From positions 1 through 64,000 of the forward strand of contig JAHFEW010000013.1 of assembly GCA_023248215.1 (NCBI GenBank): a stretch of 64,000 nt of DNA. The letters run 5' to 3'. Shown piece after piece: positions 54,831-64,000 of the stretch (position 1 is the first letter of the stretch; the number at the start of each line of letters is the position of its first letter). Source of the stretch: Nitrospira sp. Its GTDB lineage: Bacteria > Nitrospirota > Nitrospiria > Nitrospirales > Nitrospiraceae. A program made the position numbers and the translations under genes. The notes beneath the pieces were generated by a model. It did not search any database, had not been told where the DNA came from, and worked only from the letters and a program-made list of their open reading frames with translations.

Positions 54831-55521
54831 GCGATCCTCCCTCCGGCGGCGGTCGCAGTCCGGACTTCCCGAAGCGGTTCCCCAATTCGCGATACACCTC
54901 TCCGAGCGTCACGTCGTGATACCCGAGCACCAGCAGCGTGTGAAAGAGCAGGTCGGCCGTCTCATAGATGATCTCATCCCGCTTCTGGTTCTTCGCGGCA
55001 ATGATCACCTCACCTGCTTCTTCGGCGACCTTTTTCAGAATGCGATCAGGTCCGCCCTGCAACAGCTTCGAGACATAGGAGTCAGGCTGCGGGGCGGCCT
55101 TGCGCGCGAGAATGGCCTGATAGATACGCTCCAGAATACCGCCGGCGGCATCCTGGGTCTTGTCCTCCCCGGCGTGCCCTTCCTCCGTCATCCGGACAAA
55201 AAAGCAGGCCCGCTCGCCTGTATGGCAGGTTGGGCCAACCGGTTCGGCCTTCACGAGAATCGTATCGCGATCACAATCGACAAACAGATCCTTGACTCGA
55301 AGGAAATGGCCGGAGGTTTCGCCCTTTTCCCACAGTTTCTGGCGCGAGCGGCTCCAAAAGTGGACTGACCGCGTCTGAAGAGTTTTGATGAGAGCGTCTT
55401 GATTCATGTAGCCCAGCATCAAGACCGTCCCGTCGAGCCAATCCTGGATCACAGCAGGAATCAGCCCCTGTCCGTCAAACGTCATACTTGGACTGTCCTT
55501 CGACATCGCGTCCTGCTCCAT
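54823..55521 (-). CDS. hisI: Bifunctional phosphoribosyl-AMP cyclohydrolase / phosphoribosyl-ATP pyrophosphatase
   Basis: HisIE fusion of 232 residues. N-terminal PRA-CH part (VLMLGYMNQDALIKT, WSRSRQKLWEKGETSG, DCDRDTILVKAEPVGPTCHT with metal Cys), C-terminal PRA-PH helical part (KVAEEAGEVIIAAKNQKRDE). Catalyses steps 2 and 3 of histidine synthesis. Starts immediately after the hisF stop. Confidence 0.96.
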   Translation of the reverse strand: MEQDAMSKDSPSMTFDGQGLIPAVIQDWLDGTVLMLGYMNQDALIKTLQTRSVHFWSRSRQKLWEKGETSGHFLRVKDLFVDCDRDTILVKAEPVGPTCHTGERACFFVRMTEEGHAGEDKTQDAAGGILERIYQAILARKAAPQPDSYVSKLLQGGPDRILKKVAEEAGEVIIAAKNQKRDEIIYETADLLFHTLLVLGYHDVTLGEVYRELGNRFGKSGLRPPPEGGSRE

Positions 55522-56292
55522 CTAGGCCGCCCCCAACCGAACCGGCACCCCGCGGTCACGCAGATAGGTCTTCGCCTGTTGAACTGTATGGGTCCGAAAG
55601 TGAAAAATCGAAGCGGCCAGCACGGCGTCCGCCCTGCCTTTCACCAACCCATCGTACAAATGCTCCAACGTTCCCACCCCCCCAGATGCAATCACCGGAA
55701 TCGTCAGACGCTCCGACACCGCCGCGGTCAATGCCAGATCGTACCCGTTCTGGCGACCATCCTGATCCATGCTGGTCAGGAGGATCTCTCCGGCCCCGTA
55801 CTGTTCCATACGTTGCGCCCATTCGATCGCATCGAGACCAGTCGGCTTGCGGCCGCCATGGGTGAAGACCTCCCAGTGCCCGGCTTGCGCCGATCGTTTG
55901 GCATCGATCGCCACGACGATACACTGCGTGCCGAAACGCTGCGCGGCCTCTCGCACGAACTCGGGCTGTTGCACCGCTGTGGTGTTGATACTGACTTTGT
56001 CGGCTCCGGCATTGAGTAACGCCCGAATGTCCTCCAGCGTCCGCACGCCGCCGCCGACCGTGAGAGGCATGAAGACCCGGGCCGCCGTTTGCTCCACCAC
56101 ATCAATGATGGTCTTGCGGTTTTCGTGCGACGCAGTGATGTCCAGAAAGCACAACTCGTCCGCACCTTCACGGTCATAGATGGTTGCCACCTCGACCGGA
56201 TCGCCGGCATCCCGCAGGTTGACGAAACTCACTCCCTTGACGACTCGACCGTCCTTGACGTCCAAACAGGGAATGATGCGTTTGGTCAACAT
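55522..56292 (-). CDS. hisF: Imidazole glycerol phosphate synthase cyclase subunit
   Basis: A (beta-alpha)8 barrel, 256 residues from ATG 56292: [20 protein letters not shown], catalytic Asp at position 11 and later [15 protein letters not shown]. Works with HisH to close the imidazole ring and release AICAR. Confidence 0.96.
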   Translation of the reverse strand: MLTKRIIPCLDVKDGRVVKGVSFVNLRDAGDPVEVATIYDREGADELCFLDITASHENRKTIIDVVEQTAARVFMPLTVGGGVRTLEDIRALLNAGADKVSINTTAVQQPEFVREAAQRFGTQCIVVAIDAKRSAQAGHWEVFTHGGRKPTGLDAIEWAQRMEQYGAGEILLTSMDQDGRQNGYDLALTAAVSERLTIPVIASGGVGTLEHLYDGLVKGRADAVLAASIFHFRTHTVQQAKTYLRDRGVPVRLGAA

Positions 56293-56320
56293 GAGCACCC
56301 TGACGCGTTCTCCTCCACGC

Positions 56321-57046
56321 TCATCCCTTACTGAGCGAAGCGAGCGCCTCGCGATAGTCCAGCTTGCCGTCATAGAGAGCCTTCCCGACGATGGCCCCCT
56401 CCACCCGCGGACCAAGTGATTGAACCGCCTGCAGGTCTTCCACACGCGTGATTCCCCCGGACGCGATGACCGGAAACGATGACAGCTCGACCACTTCCCG
56501 CAGGGCTACCAGATTCGGCCCGCTCAACATGCCGTCCCGCGCAATGTCAGTATAAATGACGGCGCCCAGCTCAAGCCCGGCAAGTTCCTTAAGGAGATCG
56601 GTGGCTTTCGTCGCGGAGACGCTGGTCCATCCCTTCACAGCCACCTTACCGTCCCGCGCATCGAGGCCCAACAAGATACGCCGGGGAAACTCCTGACAGG
56701 CCTGCGCCAGAAACCCTCGATCCGTGAGTGCGGCTGTTCCCAACACGACACGCGCCACACCCGCCTGAAGATACCGTCGCACCGTGTCGATGGTGCGGAT
56801 GCCGCCCCCCACTTGAACCTTCACGCTGACCGTCTTCATGACCGCTTCGATCTGCGGAAGATTCTTCGGTTCACCATCAACAGCGCCGTTCAGATCCACC
56901 ACATGAATAAGATCGGCCCCCTGCTGCTGCCAGCGTCGAGCCACCGACGGAACGTCCTCGGAATAGACGGTTTCAGCGGCCATGTCACCTTGTCGCAACC
57001 GCACGCACCGGCCGTCTTTCAGATCGATCGCAGGAATCACATGCAT
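56321..57046 (-). CDS. hisA: ProFAR isomerase
   Basis: A 241-residue (beta-alpha)8 barrel: [20 protein letters not shown], Asp at position 8 as catalytic acid/base, [20 protein letters not shown] and GVIASGGI-like end ([20 protein letters not shown]). Fourth step of histidine synthesis. ATG 57046 gives the normal N-terminus. Confidence 0.95.
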   Translation of the reverse strand: MHVIPAIDLKDGRCVRLRQGDMAAETVYSEDVPSVARRWQQQGADLIHVVDLNGAVDGEPKNLPQIEAVMKTVSVKVQVGGGIRTIDTVRRYLQAGVARVVLGTAALTDRGFLAQACQEFPRRILLGLDARDGKVAVKGWTSVSATKATDLLKELAGLELGAVIYTDIARDGMLSGPNLVALREVVELSSFPVIASGGITRVEDLQAVQSLGPRVEGAIVGKALYDGKLDYREALASLSKG

Positions 57047-57078
57047 GGAGACACCCTGTCGCAAGACATTCATTTAGA

Positions 57079-57804
57079 CTACTCGGTTGCGCCGCCAAAC
57101 GGAAATGCGTTCGCCAATTCAGCGGCCCCATAGGCCGCCAACTCCTCAGCGGTCACAAACATCCCGTAACGCTGGATAAAGCCCACAAAATCTTCGGTCA
57201 TCGGCCTCTGCTTCTCATAGTAATTGCCCTCCCACAGGACGACCCCATCCGGAGCCACCAATTTCACCTCAAATCCCACGACAGCGGGAGGATCCGCCCC
57301 TAGCCGGCTGCCAACACGCTCCTGATACACGAGCACTTTACCGCTGAGCGCCGCATCGGCCGCAAGACGCTGCGCAATCTTATGGGCCGGTACTGTTCCC
57401 GGCGCAGCCCCTCCCACAGGTTCCCGTGCCACCACTGCAGCTTCTTTTGGGGAGAGCACTTGCAACCCGGCGCGTGTCTTGAGCTTGGCCCACATGAGTT
57501 CCGTGATTTTCTCACCAGCAGCCGGCGGAACAAGATGGGTCCGTCGCGCATACTGGTCGGTCGTCGGGGAAACGGCGACGGACATATCGGATCGCCGCGC
57601 GCCGGAAGGCACGGGAAAAGACGGCCAGGACGACTCCACTACTTGAGGAGTCGTCATCGTTTCAAACGGGATGATGGCGATCTTCTGTACCTGATATTTG
57701 CCCAGGTGCGATGAGGCCTTGGTTGTGACTTTCGTCCCGCTGCAGCCCGCCAAGAGCAACACAACCATCGAGACCAACAAGATACGTGGAAGCCAGGCCC
57801 TCAC
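57079..57804 (-). CDS. Putative lipoprotein inserted in the his operon
   Basis: A 241-residue exported protein: hydrophobic segment and lipobox LLLAGCSG (Cys near residue 21). The mature part has KIAIIPFETMTTPQVVESSW, a stretch seen in periplasmic lipoproteins of the DUF799/GNA1162-like type, then VLSPKEAAVVAREP. The rest is beta-rich (VGFEVKLVAPDGVVLWEGNY). Function unknown. Its start overlaps the hisH end by four bases, so it is translated with the histidine genes. Confidence 0.75.
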   Translation of the reverse strand: MRAWLPRILLVSMVVLLLAGCSGTKVTTKASSHLGKYQVQKIAIIPFETMTTPQVVESSWPSFPVPSGARRSDMSVAVSPTTDQYARRTHLVPPAAGEKITELMWAKLKTRAGLQVLSPKEAAVVAREPVGGAAPGTVPAHKIAQRLAADAALSGKVLVYQERVGSRLGADPPAVVGFEVKLVAPDGVVLWEGNYYEKQRPMTEDFVGFIQRYGMFVTAEELAAYGAAELANAFPFGGATE

Positions 57805-58409
57805 GTCCAGGCCCCAAAATTCTTGATGATCTGAAGCCCGACGGCTTGGCTCTTTTCAGGATGGAACTGGCAGGCGACGACGTTCCCTTTCCACACAGCA
57901 GAGGCAAATGGGTGGCCGTACTCGGTCACCGCGGCAACGACGCCGGAATCAACAGGCTCGACATAATATGAGTGCACAAAATAACAATGACTGCCGGTCT
58001 TGACCCCTTCGAGAGGAGGCGCAGGCCGCACGATTTCAATTTCATTCCACCCCATATGCGGCACCTTCAACGCCGGGTCCACGGCGAACTTTCGCACCCG
58101 GCCAGGAATGATACCGAGTCCCTTGTGAGTCCCGAATTCTTCACTCTCCGTGAACAGCAATTGCAAACCCAGGCAGATGCCCAAAAATGGTTTGCCGGAT
58201 TGAATGGCGGCATGGATCGGCGGTATGAGCTCATACCGTTCCAGATTCGCCATGCAATCTCCAAACGCCCCGACGCCCGGCAACACAACGTGACTGGCGT
58301 CGGCGATCGCACGAGCATCACGTGTCACCACCGCCTGATGCCCCACCGCCTCGAAAGCCTTGTGGACGCTCCGAAGGTTGCCCATGCCATAGTCGATGAT
58401 GGCGATCAT
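57801..58409 (-). CDS. hisH: Imidazole glycerol phosphate synthase glutamine amidotransferase subunit
   Basis: A 202-residue class I glutamine amidotransferase. Catalytic Cys in GKPFLGICLGLQLLF, and His/Glu in ACQFHPEKSQAVGLQI. Supplies ammonia to HisF. Followed by the overlapping lipoprotein gene, then hisA and hisF. Confidence 0.97.
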   Translation of the reverse strand: MIAIIDYGMGNLRSVHKAFEAVGHQAVVTRDARAIADASHVVLPGVGAFGDCMANLERYELIPPIHAAIQSGKPFLGICLGLQLLFTESEEFGTHKGLGIIPGRVRKFAVDPALKVPHMGWNEIEIVRPAPPLEGVKTGSHCYFVHSYYVEPVDSGVVAAVTEYGHPFASAVWKGNVVACQFHPEKSQAVGLQIIKNFGAWT

Positions 58410-58495
58410 GATACCGTTAGGAGGTAACCCATCGAGATCTGGTGAGTAGTGAGACGGCGGGGTCTCTACTTACCCCTTCACGTCACAAGTTTCGC

Positions 58496-59101
58496 TTAGA
58501 GACTTCCTTTGGTCGACAGCACTGCCCCCGACAGCCGCTCCTCCAACATCGTGGCCTGATCCAGCGCTTTGGCCAGCGCCTTGAAGATGGCTTCCATGAT
58601 GTGATGTGGATTGCGTCCGTACTGGAGATTGACGTGGAGATTCAGCCCGCCGTGCGTCACAAACGCTTGGAAAAAATCCTCGAACAAGCCCAGATCGAAC
58701 GTTTTGATCTTTCGATCCGGTAAATTCACGTTGTAAACCAGGTACGGACGCCCGCTGAGATCCACCGTCACCTGCGCGAGGGTTTCATCCAATGGCACCG
58801 AAGCCCACCCGAATCGCTTGATTCCCGCCTTCTCGCCCAGCGCCTGGTGCAAGGCCTTGCCCATGACGATACCGACATCTTCCACGGTGTGATGCTCGTC
58901 GATATCGATATCCCCTTTGGCCTGAATGGTCAGGTCGAAGAACCCATGCTTGGCCAGGAGATCCAGCATGTGGTCGAAGAACCGGATGGATGTGTCGATC
59001 TTCCCCTGCCCGCTGCCGTCCAGGATCCATTCGACGCGAATATCGGTTTCTTTGGTGGCACGGTGAAGCGAGGCCTGCCTTGGGGCTCCGTTTTTTTTCA
59101 T
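58496..59101 (-). CDS. hisB: Imidazoleglycerol-phosphate dehydratase
   Basis: Monofunctional IGPD, 201 residues, without the phosphatase half found in enteric HisB. Metal-binding pattern [36 protein letters not shown] and [20 protein letters not shown]. Sixth step of histidine synthesis. Overlaps hisD by four bases. Confidence 0.97.
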   Translation of the reverse strand: MKKNGAPRQASLHRATKETDIRVEWILDGSGQGKIDTSIRFFDHMLDLLAKHGFFDLTIQAKGDIDIDEHHTVEDVGIVMGKALHQALGEKAGIKRFGWASVPLDETLAQVTVDLSGRPYLVYNVNLPDRKIKTFDLGLFEDFFQAFVTHGGLNLHVNLQYGRNPHHIMEAIFKALAKALDQATMLEERLSGAVLSTKGSL

Positions 59102-60381
59102 GAGAACCTGCTTTGGGCTGATTTGGCGTGCGCATCGAAGCCCTCGATATGCGCCAATCGGACGATATGATCTTTGGCTTTCGTCAACTCTTCCTTGGTG
59201 TAATGCACGATGTTGCTTACTTTCACATAGTCGCTCACTGATAGCGGAGAGAAGAAGCGAGCGGTCGCGCCGGTCGGCAACACATGGTTCGGACCGGCCA
59301 CGTAATCCGCCACGGCCGGCGGCGTGTACCGGCCCAAAAACAATGCCCCGGCATGGCGAATCTGCTCCAGATAATCGAACGGCCGATCGACCGAGAGGGT
59401 CAGGTGTTCAGGCGCAATGTCATTGGCCACCTCGATGGCCGCATCCATGGTCGGCACAACAAACGCCACAAAGTGCCGCGCAATCGATTTTGCCGCAATC
59501 CTTTCTCGTTGCAGCCCTTTCAATTGCACCTGGATCAATCGCACCACTTCTTTGGCGAGTGTGGCTGAGGTCGTGACCAGATAGACCTGCGCATCTTCGT
59601 CATGTTCTGCTTCGCAAAGCAGGTCCGCGGCCACATGCGCCGGCTTGGCCTCGTTGTCCGCTACCACCAACAATTCACTGGGGCCAGCCACCATATCGAT
59701 CCCGACGGTGCCATACAGCAAGCGCTTTGCCGTCGCGACAAAGATATTCCCGGGCCCCACGATCTTATCGACCTTGGTGATGGTCTTCGTACCGAACGCC
59801 ATGGCGCCAATCGCTTGCACTCCACCCACACGATAAATTTCATCGACACCCGCGATATCCGCGGCCACCAACAGATAGGGATTGATCTCCCCTTTCGGGG
59901 TCGGTGTGCACATGACGATCCGCCGCACCCCTGCCACCTTCGCAGGAATGGCGCACATCAGCACCGACGAGGGATAGACGGCCTTGCCGCCAGGCACATA
60001 GACGCCGACCGCATCAAGGGGCGTGACCATCTGGCCGAGCGTTGCCGTCTGCTCCTGGTACATCCAGGTCTTGGTACGCTGTCGCTCGTGGAATTGCCGT
60101 ACGCGTTCTGCGGCATACCGGAGGGAGTCACCCTCATCCTTGCGGATATGGTAATAGGCTTCCTTGATCTCCTCCGAGGTCACACGCACGTGATCGAGTT
60201 TCAAGGAAAGCCGATCGAACTTCTTCGTATAACGCAGCACCGCACGGTCCCCGCCTCGTTCGACTGCTTGGAGAATCGCGCGTACGCTCTTCTCGACGCT
60301 TGCGCCTTGAGATCGCGAGCGGGTCACGATTTTTCGCAACGCCTTGGCAAAAGTTCGATCGGTACTCGCAATAATAGTCAT
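59098..60381 (-). CDS. hisD: Histidinol dehydrogenase
   Basis: A 427-residue zinc enzyme for the last two steps of histidine synthesis. [45 protein letters not shown] and [13 protein letters not shown] with His/Glu metal ligands; [20 protein letters not shown]. Upstream of hisB in the same transcript. Confidence 0.97.
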   Translation of the reverse strand: MTIIASTDRTFAKALRKIVTRSRSQGASVEKSVRAILQAVERGGDRAVLRYTKKFDRLSLKLDHVRVTSEEIKEAYYHIRKDEGDSLRYAAERVRQFHERQRTKTWMYQEQTATLGQMVTPLDAVGVYVPGGKAVYPSSVLMCAIPAKVAGVRRIVMCTPTPKGEINPYLLVAADIAGVDEIYRVGGVQAIGAMAFGTKTITKVDKIVGPGNIFVATAKRLLYGTVGIDMVAGPSELLVVADNEAKPAHVAADLLCEAEHDEDAQVYLVTTSATLAKEVVRLIQVQLKGLQRERIAAKSIARHFVAFVVPTMDAAIEVANDIAPEHLTLSVDRPFDYLEQIRHAGALFLGRYTPPAVADYVAGPNHVLPTGATARFFSPLSVSDYVKVSNIVHYTKEELTKAKDHIVRLAHIEGFDAHAKSAQSRFS

Positions 60382-60449
60382 GTCATCAGTCCTGCTGCTG
60401 CCGTGACAATCGCCTGACGTGGCACCGTTTGGGGAGAACGCACGGCTAC

Positions 60450-61148
60450 CTACGTAGAGCTGGTTGGCCGTGCTGCTCCCCCAGCCACCGCTGCCCGCAA
60501 CTGTTCAATCAACGCCGTCAACGGTTCGTGTTTCAATTTCAGACTGGCTCGATTCACAATCAGCCGGGCGGTTGAGTAGGTAATCACCTCGACCTCTGCC
60601 AGATCATGCGCCTTCAGGGTGCTGCCAGTTTCGACCAGATCGACGATTCGGTCGGCTAATCCGACAATCGGAGCCAGTTCGATAGATCCGTACAGTTTTA
60701 CAATCTCAACCGGAACCCCACGCTGGTTGAAATAGCGTTCGGTGACGTTGGGATACTTTGTGGCCACCCGAATCTTCGACGACCACCGGTCCGGCGAAGC
60801 CTGCCCCTGCAACGCGGCGACGGAGATTCTACACGCCCCTACCTTCAAATCCAACGGCTCATAGACGTCACTATCCTGCTCCAGCAACACATCTTTGCCG
60901 ACCACTCCGACATCGGCCGCCCCATGCTCGACATAGGTCGGCACATCGGTCGGCCTGACGATCAAGAACGTGGCATCCTTGGACGAACAGGCGAACACCA
61001 ACTTCCGACTCTCGGCAGACAGCCCTGGACTGTAGTACCCGGCCTGCTTCAGGAGATGCAGCACCGGCCCCAGTAATTTTCCCTTGGACAGCGCGATCGT
61101 CAGGCCCTGCGGCATCTCGTTCTGCGATCCCCTCGCCCTCACAGTCAC
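60450..61148 (-). CDS. hisG: ATP phosphoribosyltransferase, short (HisG-S) form
   Basis: First enzyme of histidine synthesis; 232 residues, lacking the C-terminal regulatory domain, so it is the short form that needs HisZ, which is not encoded here. ALSKGKLLGPVLHLLKQAGY, RPTDVPTYVEHGAADVGVVG, and the PRPP motif DLVETGSTLKAHDLAEVE. GTG 61148 overlaps the murA stop; ATG 61115 would give the more common N-terminus. Confidence 0.93.
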   Translation of the reverse strand: MTVRARGSQNEMPQGLTIALSKGKLLGPVLHLLKQAGYYSPGLSAESRKLVFACSSKDATFLIVRPTDVPTYVEHGAADVGVVGKDVLLEQDSDVYEPLDLKVGACRISVAALQGQASPDRWSSKIRVATKYPNVTERYFNQRGVPVEIVKLYGSIELAPIVGLADRIVDLVETGSTLKAHDLAEVEVITYSTARLIVNRASLKLKHEPLTALIEQLRAAVAGGAARPTSST

Positions 61149-62401
61149 TTCCCCTTTCTCCGTTCCACGCTAGCTCCCAGCGCCCGGAACTTTTCTTCGA
61201 GACGCTCGTAGCCCCGATCGAGGTGGTAGACACGCGAGACTTCGGTCGTTCCCTCGGCGGCGAGCCCGGCCACGATGAGTCCGGCACTGGCTCGAAGGTC
61301 CGACGCCATGACAGGCGCTCCCGTCAACCGTTCCTTGCCGGTGACCACGACCCGGTTTCCTTCGACTCGAATATCCGCGCCCATGCGGCGCAATTCCTCC
61401 ACGTGCATGAACCGGCTTTCAAAGATGGTTTCCGTGACGACGCTGGTCCCTTCGGCCACTGCCATGAGCGCGACAAACTGCGCCTGCATGTCGGTGGGAA
61501 ACCCAGGGTGCGGACTGGTGCGGACATTCGTCCCCTTCAAGCGCCCGGTGACCTTCAAGCGAACCCGTTCCTTTTCCTCAGTCAGCTCGACGCCGCTCTC
61601 GCGTAATTTAACCAGCAAGGGCTCCATGTGTTCCGGCCGACAACGCTCGACCACCACCTGGCCGGCAGTAATGGCTCCTGCTACCAAGTAGGTCCCGGCC
61701 TCGATCCGATCCGGGATCACTTCATGATCCGCACCATGCAGCGCCGTCACTCCCTCAATCGTAATCATGTCCGTTCCCGCCCCAGCTATGCGCGCGCCGC
61801 GCTTGATGAGGAACGCCGCCAGGTCGGTAATCTCCGGTTCCTTGGCCGCATTTTCGAGCACCGTGGTGCCCTCAGCAAGTACGGCCGCCATCATGAGATT
61901 TTCGGTACCGGTCACGCTGGGCGTGTCAAAATAAATTCGGCACCCTTTCAAGCGGCGCGCCGTCGCCTTGATATAGCCGTGCTCGATTTCGACGGTGGCT
62001 CCCATTTTCTCTAGTCCTGCCAGGTGAAAATTCACCGGCCGAGACCCAATGGCACAGCCACCGGGAAGAGATACCTTGGCCTCTCCTAACCGGGCCACCA
62101 GAGGGCCCAACACCAATACGGACGCCCGCATCGTTCGGACGAGATCGTAGGGCGCCTCGGAAGCAGCAACAGTTTGGGCCTGCACCACCGTGTGGTCGCC
62201 CTCGTGAGTAACGGCAATCCCCAACATGCCGAGCAGCTTCCCCATCGTCAGCACGTCAACGACCCGGGGCATATTCGACAGCACACACTCCCCGCCCCCG
62301 AGAATCGTCGAGGCCAAAATAGGCAGCGCCGCATTCTTCGCCCCGCTTGTGCGGACCTCACCTCGGAGCGGCCTTCCACCTTGAATAACGATTTGATCCA
62401 T
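61145..62401 (-). CDS. murA: UDP-N-acetylglucosamine 1-carboxyvinyltransferase
   Basis: First committed peptidoglycan enzyme; 418 residues. [20 protein letters not shown], active-site Cys in [18 protein letters not shown] (fosfomycin target), [17 protein letters not shown] near the end. Overlaps hisG by four bases and lies five bases from prmC. Confidence 0.97.
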   Translation of the reverse strand: MDQIVIQGGRPLRGEVRTSGAKNAALPILASTILGGGECVLSNMPRVVDVLTMGKLLGMLGIAVTHEGDHTVVQAQTVAASEAPYDLVRTMRASVLVLGPLVARLGEAKVSLPGGCAIGSRPVNFHLAGLEKMGATVEIEHGYIKATARRLKGCRIYFDTPSVTGTENLMMAAVLAEGTTVLENAAKEPEITDLAAFLIKRGARIAGAGTDMITIEGVTALHGADHEVIPDRIEAGTYLVAGAITAGQVVVERCRPEHMEPLLVKLRESGVELTEEKERVRLKVTGRLKGTNVRTSPHPGFPTDMQAQFVALMAVAEGTSVVTETIFESRFMHVEELRRMGADIRVEGNRVVVTGKERLTGAPVMASDLRASAGLIVAGLAAEGTTEVSRVYHLDRGYERLEEKFRALGASVERRKGK

Positions 62402-62406
62402 CGGAT

Positions 62407-63372
62407 CTAGGAGTGACGATTGAGCTCTGCTAACTGCGTGGGCGCGCCGCAGCTCTGAAGCTTCAGTCCACCGCTCTTCCTTTCAAGACAGACGACGCGG
62501 TCGATCCCGCCTTCATCCCGCAGAACATCACAGGTGCGAAACCATCCGCCCCCTTCGGCCTGGCGGCAGACAGAGTCTGCTTGGCCAAATCCCACTTCCA
62601 TCAGCAGGACGCCCCCGGGCTTGAGATAGGCCGGAGCTTGCTGCAGGAGCCGCCGATGCAGATCCATACCGTCTCGACCTCCGGCCAATGCTAAACGCGG
62701 CTCGAAACATCGGACTTCCGGCTGGAGCGTCATCCAATCAGATTCTTCAATATAAGGGGGATTGGAGAGAATCACATCCACCTGGTTCGCCGGAATATGC
62801 TCCCACAGTGGGGACAAGAGATCCCCACAGAAGCATTCGATTCGCCCTTCCACCCCATGTTGCACCATATTGACTCGCGCCACCGCTAAGGCCTCGGGCG
62901 ACACATCGATCGCCAGGACGCGCGCTGTCGGCAACGCTGCAGCCACCGACACGGCCAGACAACCAGAACCGGTGCCCACCTCCACCACTGTTGCCCGGAA
63001 ATTCTCTTTGCACCGGCGGACTGTCTCCTCGACCAACAACGCACTCTCCGGTCGAGGAATCAACACGGATGGTGTGACACGAAATTCCCGCCCGCAAAAC
63101 TCCTGTGTGCCGAGCACATACTGAAGCGGTTCACGATTGGCGCGCCGCGCGACCAGTGCCTGCACGCTCGTCCATTCTGCCGCCGTCACCTGACGTTCCG
63201 GTTTCACCCGCTGTTTGAGCGGCGACAGATCGAGGACATGCTCCAACAACCAGGCTGACTCCAGCGTCGGCTGTTCAATGCCGGCCTCTTTCAGGCAGCC
63301 TTCGGCTTCAGCCAGCAATAGGCCAACCGTAGGAACGGGAACGTCGGCGATTCCAAGCCCTCGCACGGTCAT
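62407..63372 (-). CDS. prmC: Release factor glutamine methyltransferase
   Basis: A 321-residue SAM methyltransferase modifying Gln of the GGQ motif in RF1/RF2. N-terminal helical domain, SAM site [20 protein letters not shown], substrate-binding NPPYIEES. Overlaps prfA, the usual prfA-prmC order. A tail of about 25 residues after [10 protein letters not shown] is extra. Confidence 0.96.
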   Translation of the reverse strand: MTVRGLGIADVPVPTVGLLLAEAEGCLKEAGIEQPTLESAWLLEHVLDLSPLKQRVKPERQVTAAEWTSVQALVARRANREPLQYVLGTQEFCGREFRVTPSVLIPRPESALLVEETVRRCKENFRATVVEVGTGSGCLAVSVAAALPTARVLAIDVSPEALAVARVNMVQHGVEGRIECFCGDLLSPLWEHIPANQVDVILSNPPYIEESDWMTLQPEVRCFEPRLALAGGRDGMDLHRRLLQQAPAYLKPGGVLLMEVGFGQADSVCRQAEGGGWFRTCDVLRDEGGIDRVVCLERKSGGLKLQSCGAPTQLAELNRHS

Positions 63373-64000
63373 CGAGACTCCATGGTGGCCAGATGCTCAT
63401 AGTGAGCACGCAACGCCTGAACGATCTCTTCCAGATCGCCGGCCAGCACCTGATCCAGCTTATGCACCGTCAAGCCGATGCGATGATCGGTCACACGGTT
63501 TTGAGGGAAATTGTACGTACGGATCTTTTCACTGCGGTCACCCGTTCCAACCTGCGCCTTTCGGTTTTGCGCGATTTCCGCGTCCTGTTTTTCTCGTTCG
63601 GCGTCGACAATGCGCGCTCGCAAGGTCCGCATGGCTTTGGTCCGGTTCTTGAGCTGCGATCGCTCATCCTGACAGCTGACGACGACACCGGTCGGGATGT
63701 GCGTAATCCTAACCGCTGAATAGGTTGTATTGACACTTTGGCCACCGGCCCCAGACGAACAAAATGTATCGATGCGCAAATCCTTCGGATCGATGTTGAC
63801 TTCGACCTCATCGACCTCCGGCATCACCGCCACCGTCACGGTGGAAGTATGAATTCTTCCGCTGGCCTCCGTCGCGGGAACACGCTGGACGCGATGCACA
63901 CCGCTCTCATAGCGGAGCCGCCCATAGGCCCCTTTCCCTTCGAGCAGAGCAATCACTTCCCGGTACCCACCGATACCGGTTTCGGATGCCTCGACCACTT
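63369..64000 (-). CDS. prfA: Peptide chain release factor 1 (C-terminal part, cut by window edge)
   Basis: The frame continues beyond the window; about 210 of the usual 360 residues are visible. It contains the GGQ peptidyl-hydrolysis loop [20 protein letters not shown], preceded by [20 protein letters not shown] and followed by the typical [20 protein letters not shown]. Stops codon reading at UAA/UAG. Precedes prmC. Confidence 0.96.
   Translation of the reverse strand, partial: VVEASETGIGGYREVIALLEGKGAYGRLRYESGVHRVQRVPATEASGRIHTSTVTVAVMPEVDEVEVNIDPKDLRIDTFCSSGAGGQSVNTTYSAVRITHIPTGVVVSCQDERSQLKNRTKAMRTLRARIVDAEREKQDAEIAQNRKAQVGTGDRSEKIRTYNFPQNRVTDHRIGLTVHKLDQVLAGDLEEIVQALRAHYEHLATMESR

Overview
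The window reads as the chromosome of a free-living Gram-negative bacterium of moderately high GC. It has TonB/ExbBD, an outer-membrane porin, many lipoproteins, an MreBCD/PBP2/RodA set and a dnaG-rpoD pair. The protein flavour suggests the Nitrospira lineage (phylum Nitrospirota); that is an impression from protein sequence, not a computed placement. Genes are tightly packed, with many 1-4 base overlaps. I see no insertion sequence, prophage, integrase or CRISPR array.

Layout. 0-3.2 kb: transporter, O-methyltransferase and M32 carboxypeptidase. 3.2-6.2 kb: a worn signalling patch with a broken NarL-type response regulator, a receiver-like protein without its phosphorylation site, an orphan LuxR-type HTH protein and a Panacea/DUF4065 protein. 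6.3-20.8 kb: an iron region with fur, an FbpABC-type ferric ABC importer, exbB-exbD-tonB, apbE plus a lipoprotein, a Fur-box promoter driving a compact envelope operon (Com-like zinc-ribbon mini-protein, 46-residue ORF, porin, lipoprotein, FMN-binding protein, four-helix membrane protein), then HD-GYP and AraC-type regulators and two complementary bacterioferritin subunits. 21-32.6 kb: topA, dprA, rng and the rod-shape cluster rodA-mrdA-mreD-mreC-mreB. 32.6-41.7 kb: a PpiD-like chaperone, then (minus strand) queA, a SpoIID-like protein, DUF2905, asd, an NHL-repeat protein, leuB, a cupin and leuA, all behind a leucine T-box leader. 41.7-46.9 kb: pssA, psd, ilvC, ilvN, ilvB. 46.9-50.5 kb: glutaredoxin-like protein, RNase P RNA, M48 peptidase, RNase HIII, zinc-ribbon protein, tRNA(CAU). 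50.7-64 kb: rpoD, dnaG, hinT, then hisIE-hisF-hisA-(lipoprotein)-hisH-hisB-hisD-hisG, murA, prmC and a 5'-truncated prfA (window edge).

How they work together. The most interesting unit is the iron region. A sigma-70-like promoter whose -10 is overlapped by a 12/14 Fur-box match starts an operon that ends at a strong terminator. Its FMN-binding protein carries an SGAT flavinylation motif, and the enzyme that attaches FMN (ApbE) lies in the divergent unit. I infer a Fur-regulated, flavin-based envelope redox system, perhaps for ferric reduction or iron uptake. The second highlight is a complete leucine T-box (specifier CUC) controlling leuA and a long mixed operon. The third is RNase P RNA lying antisense over the 3' end of a glutaredoxin-like gene.
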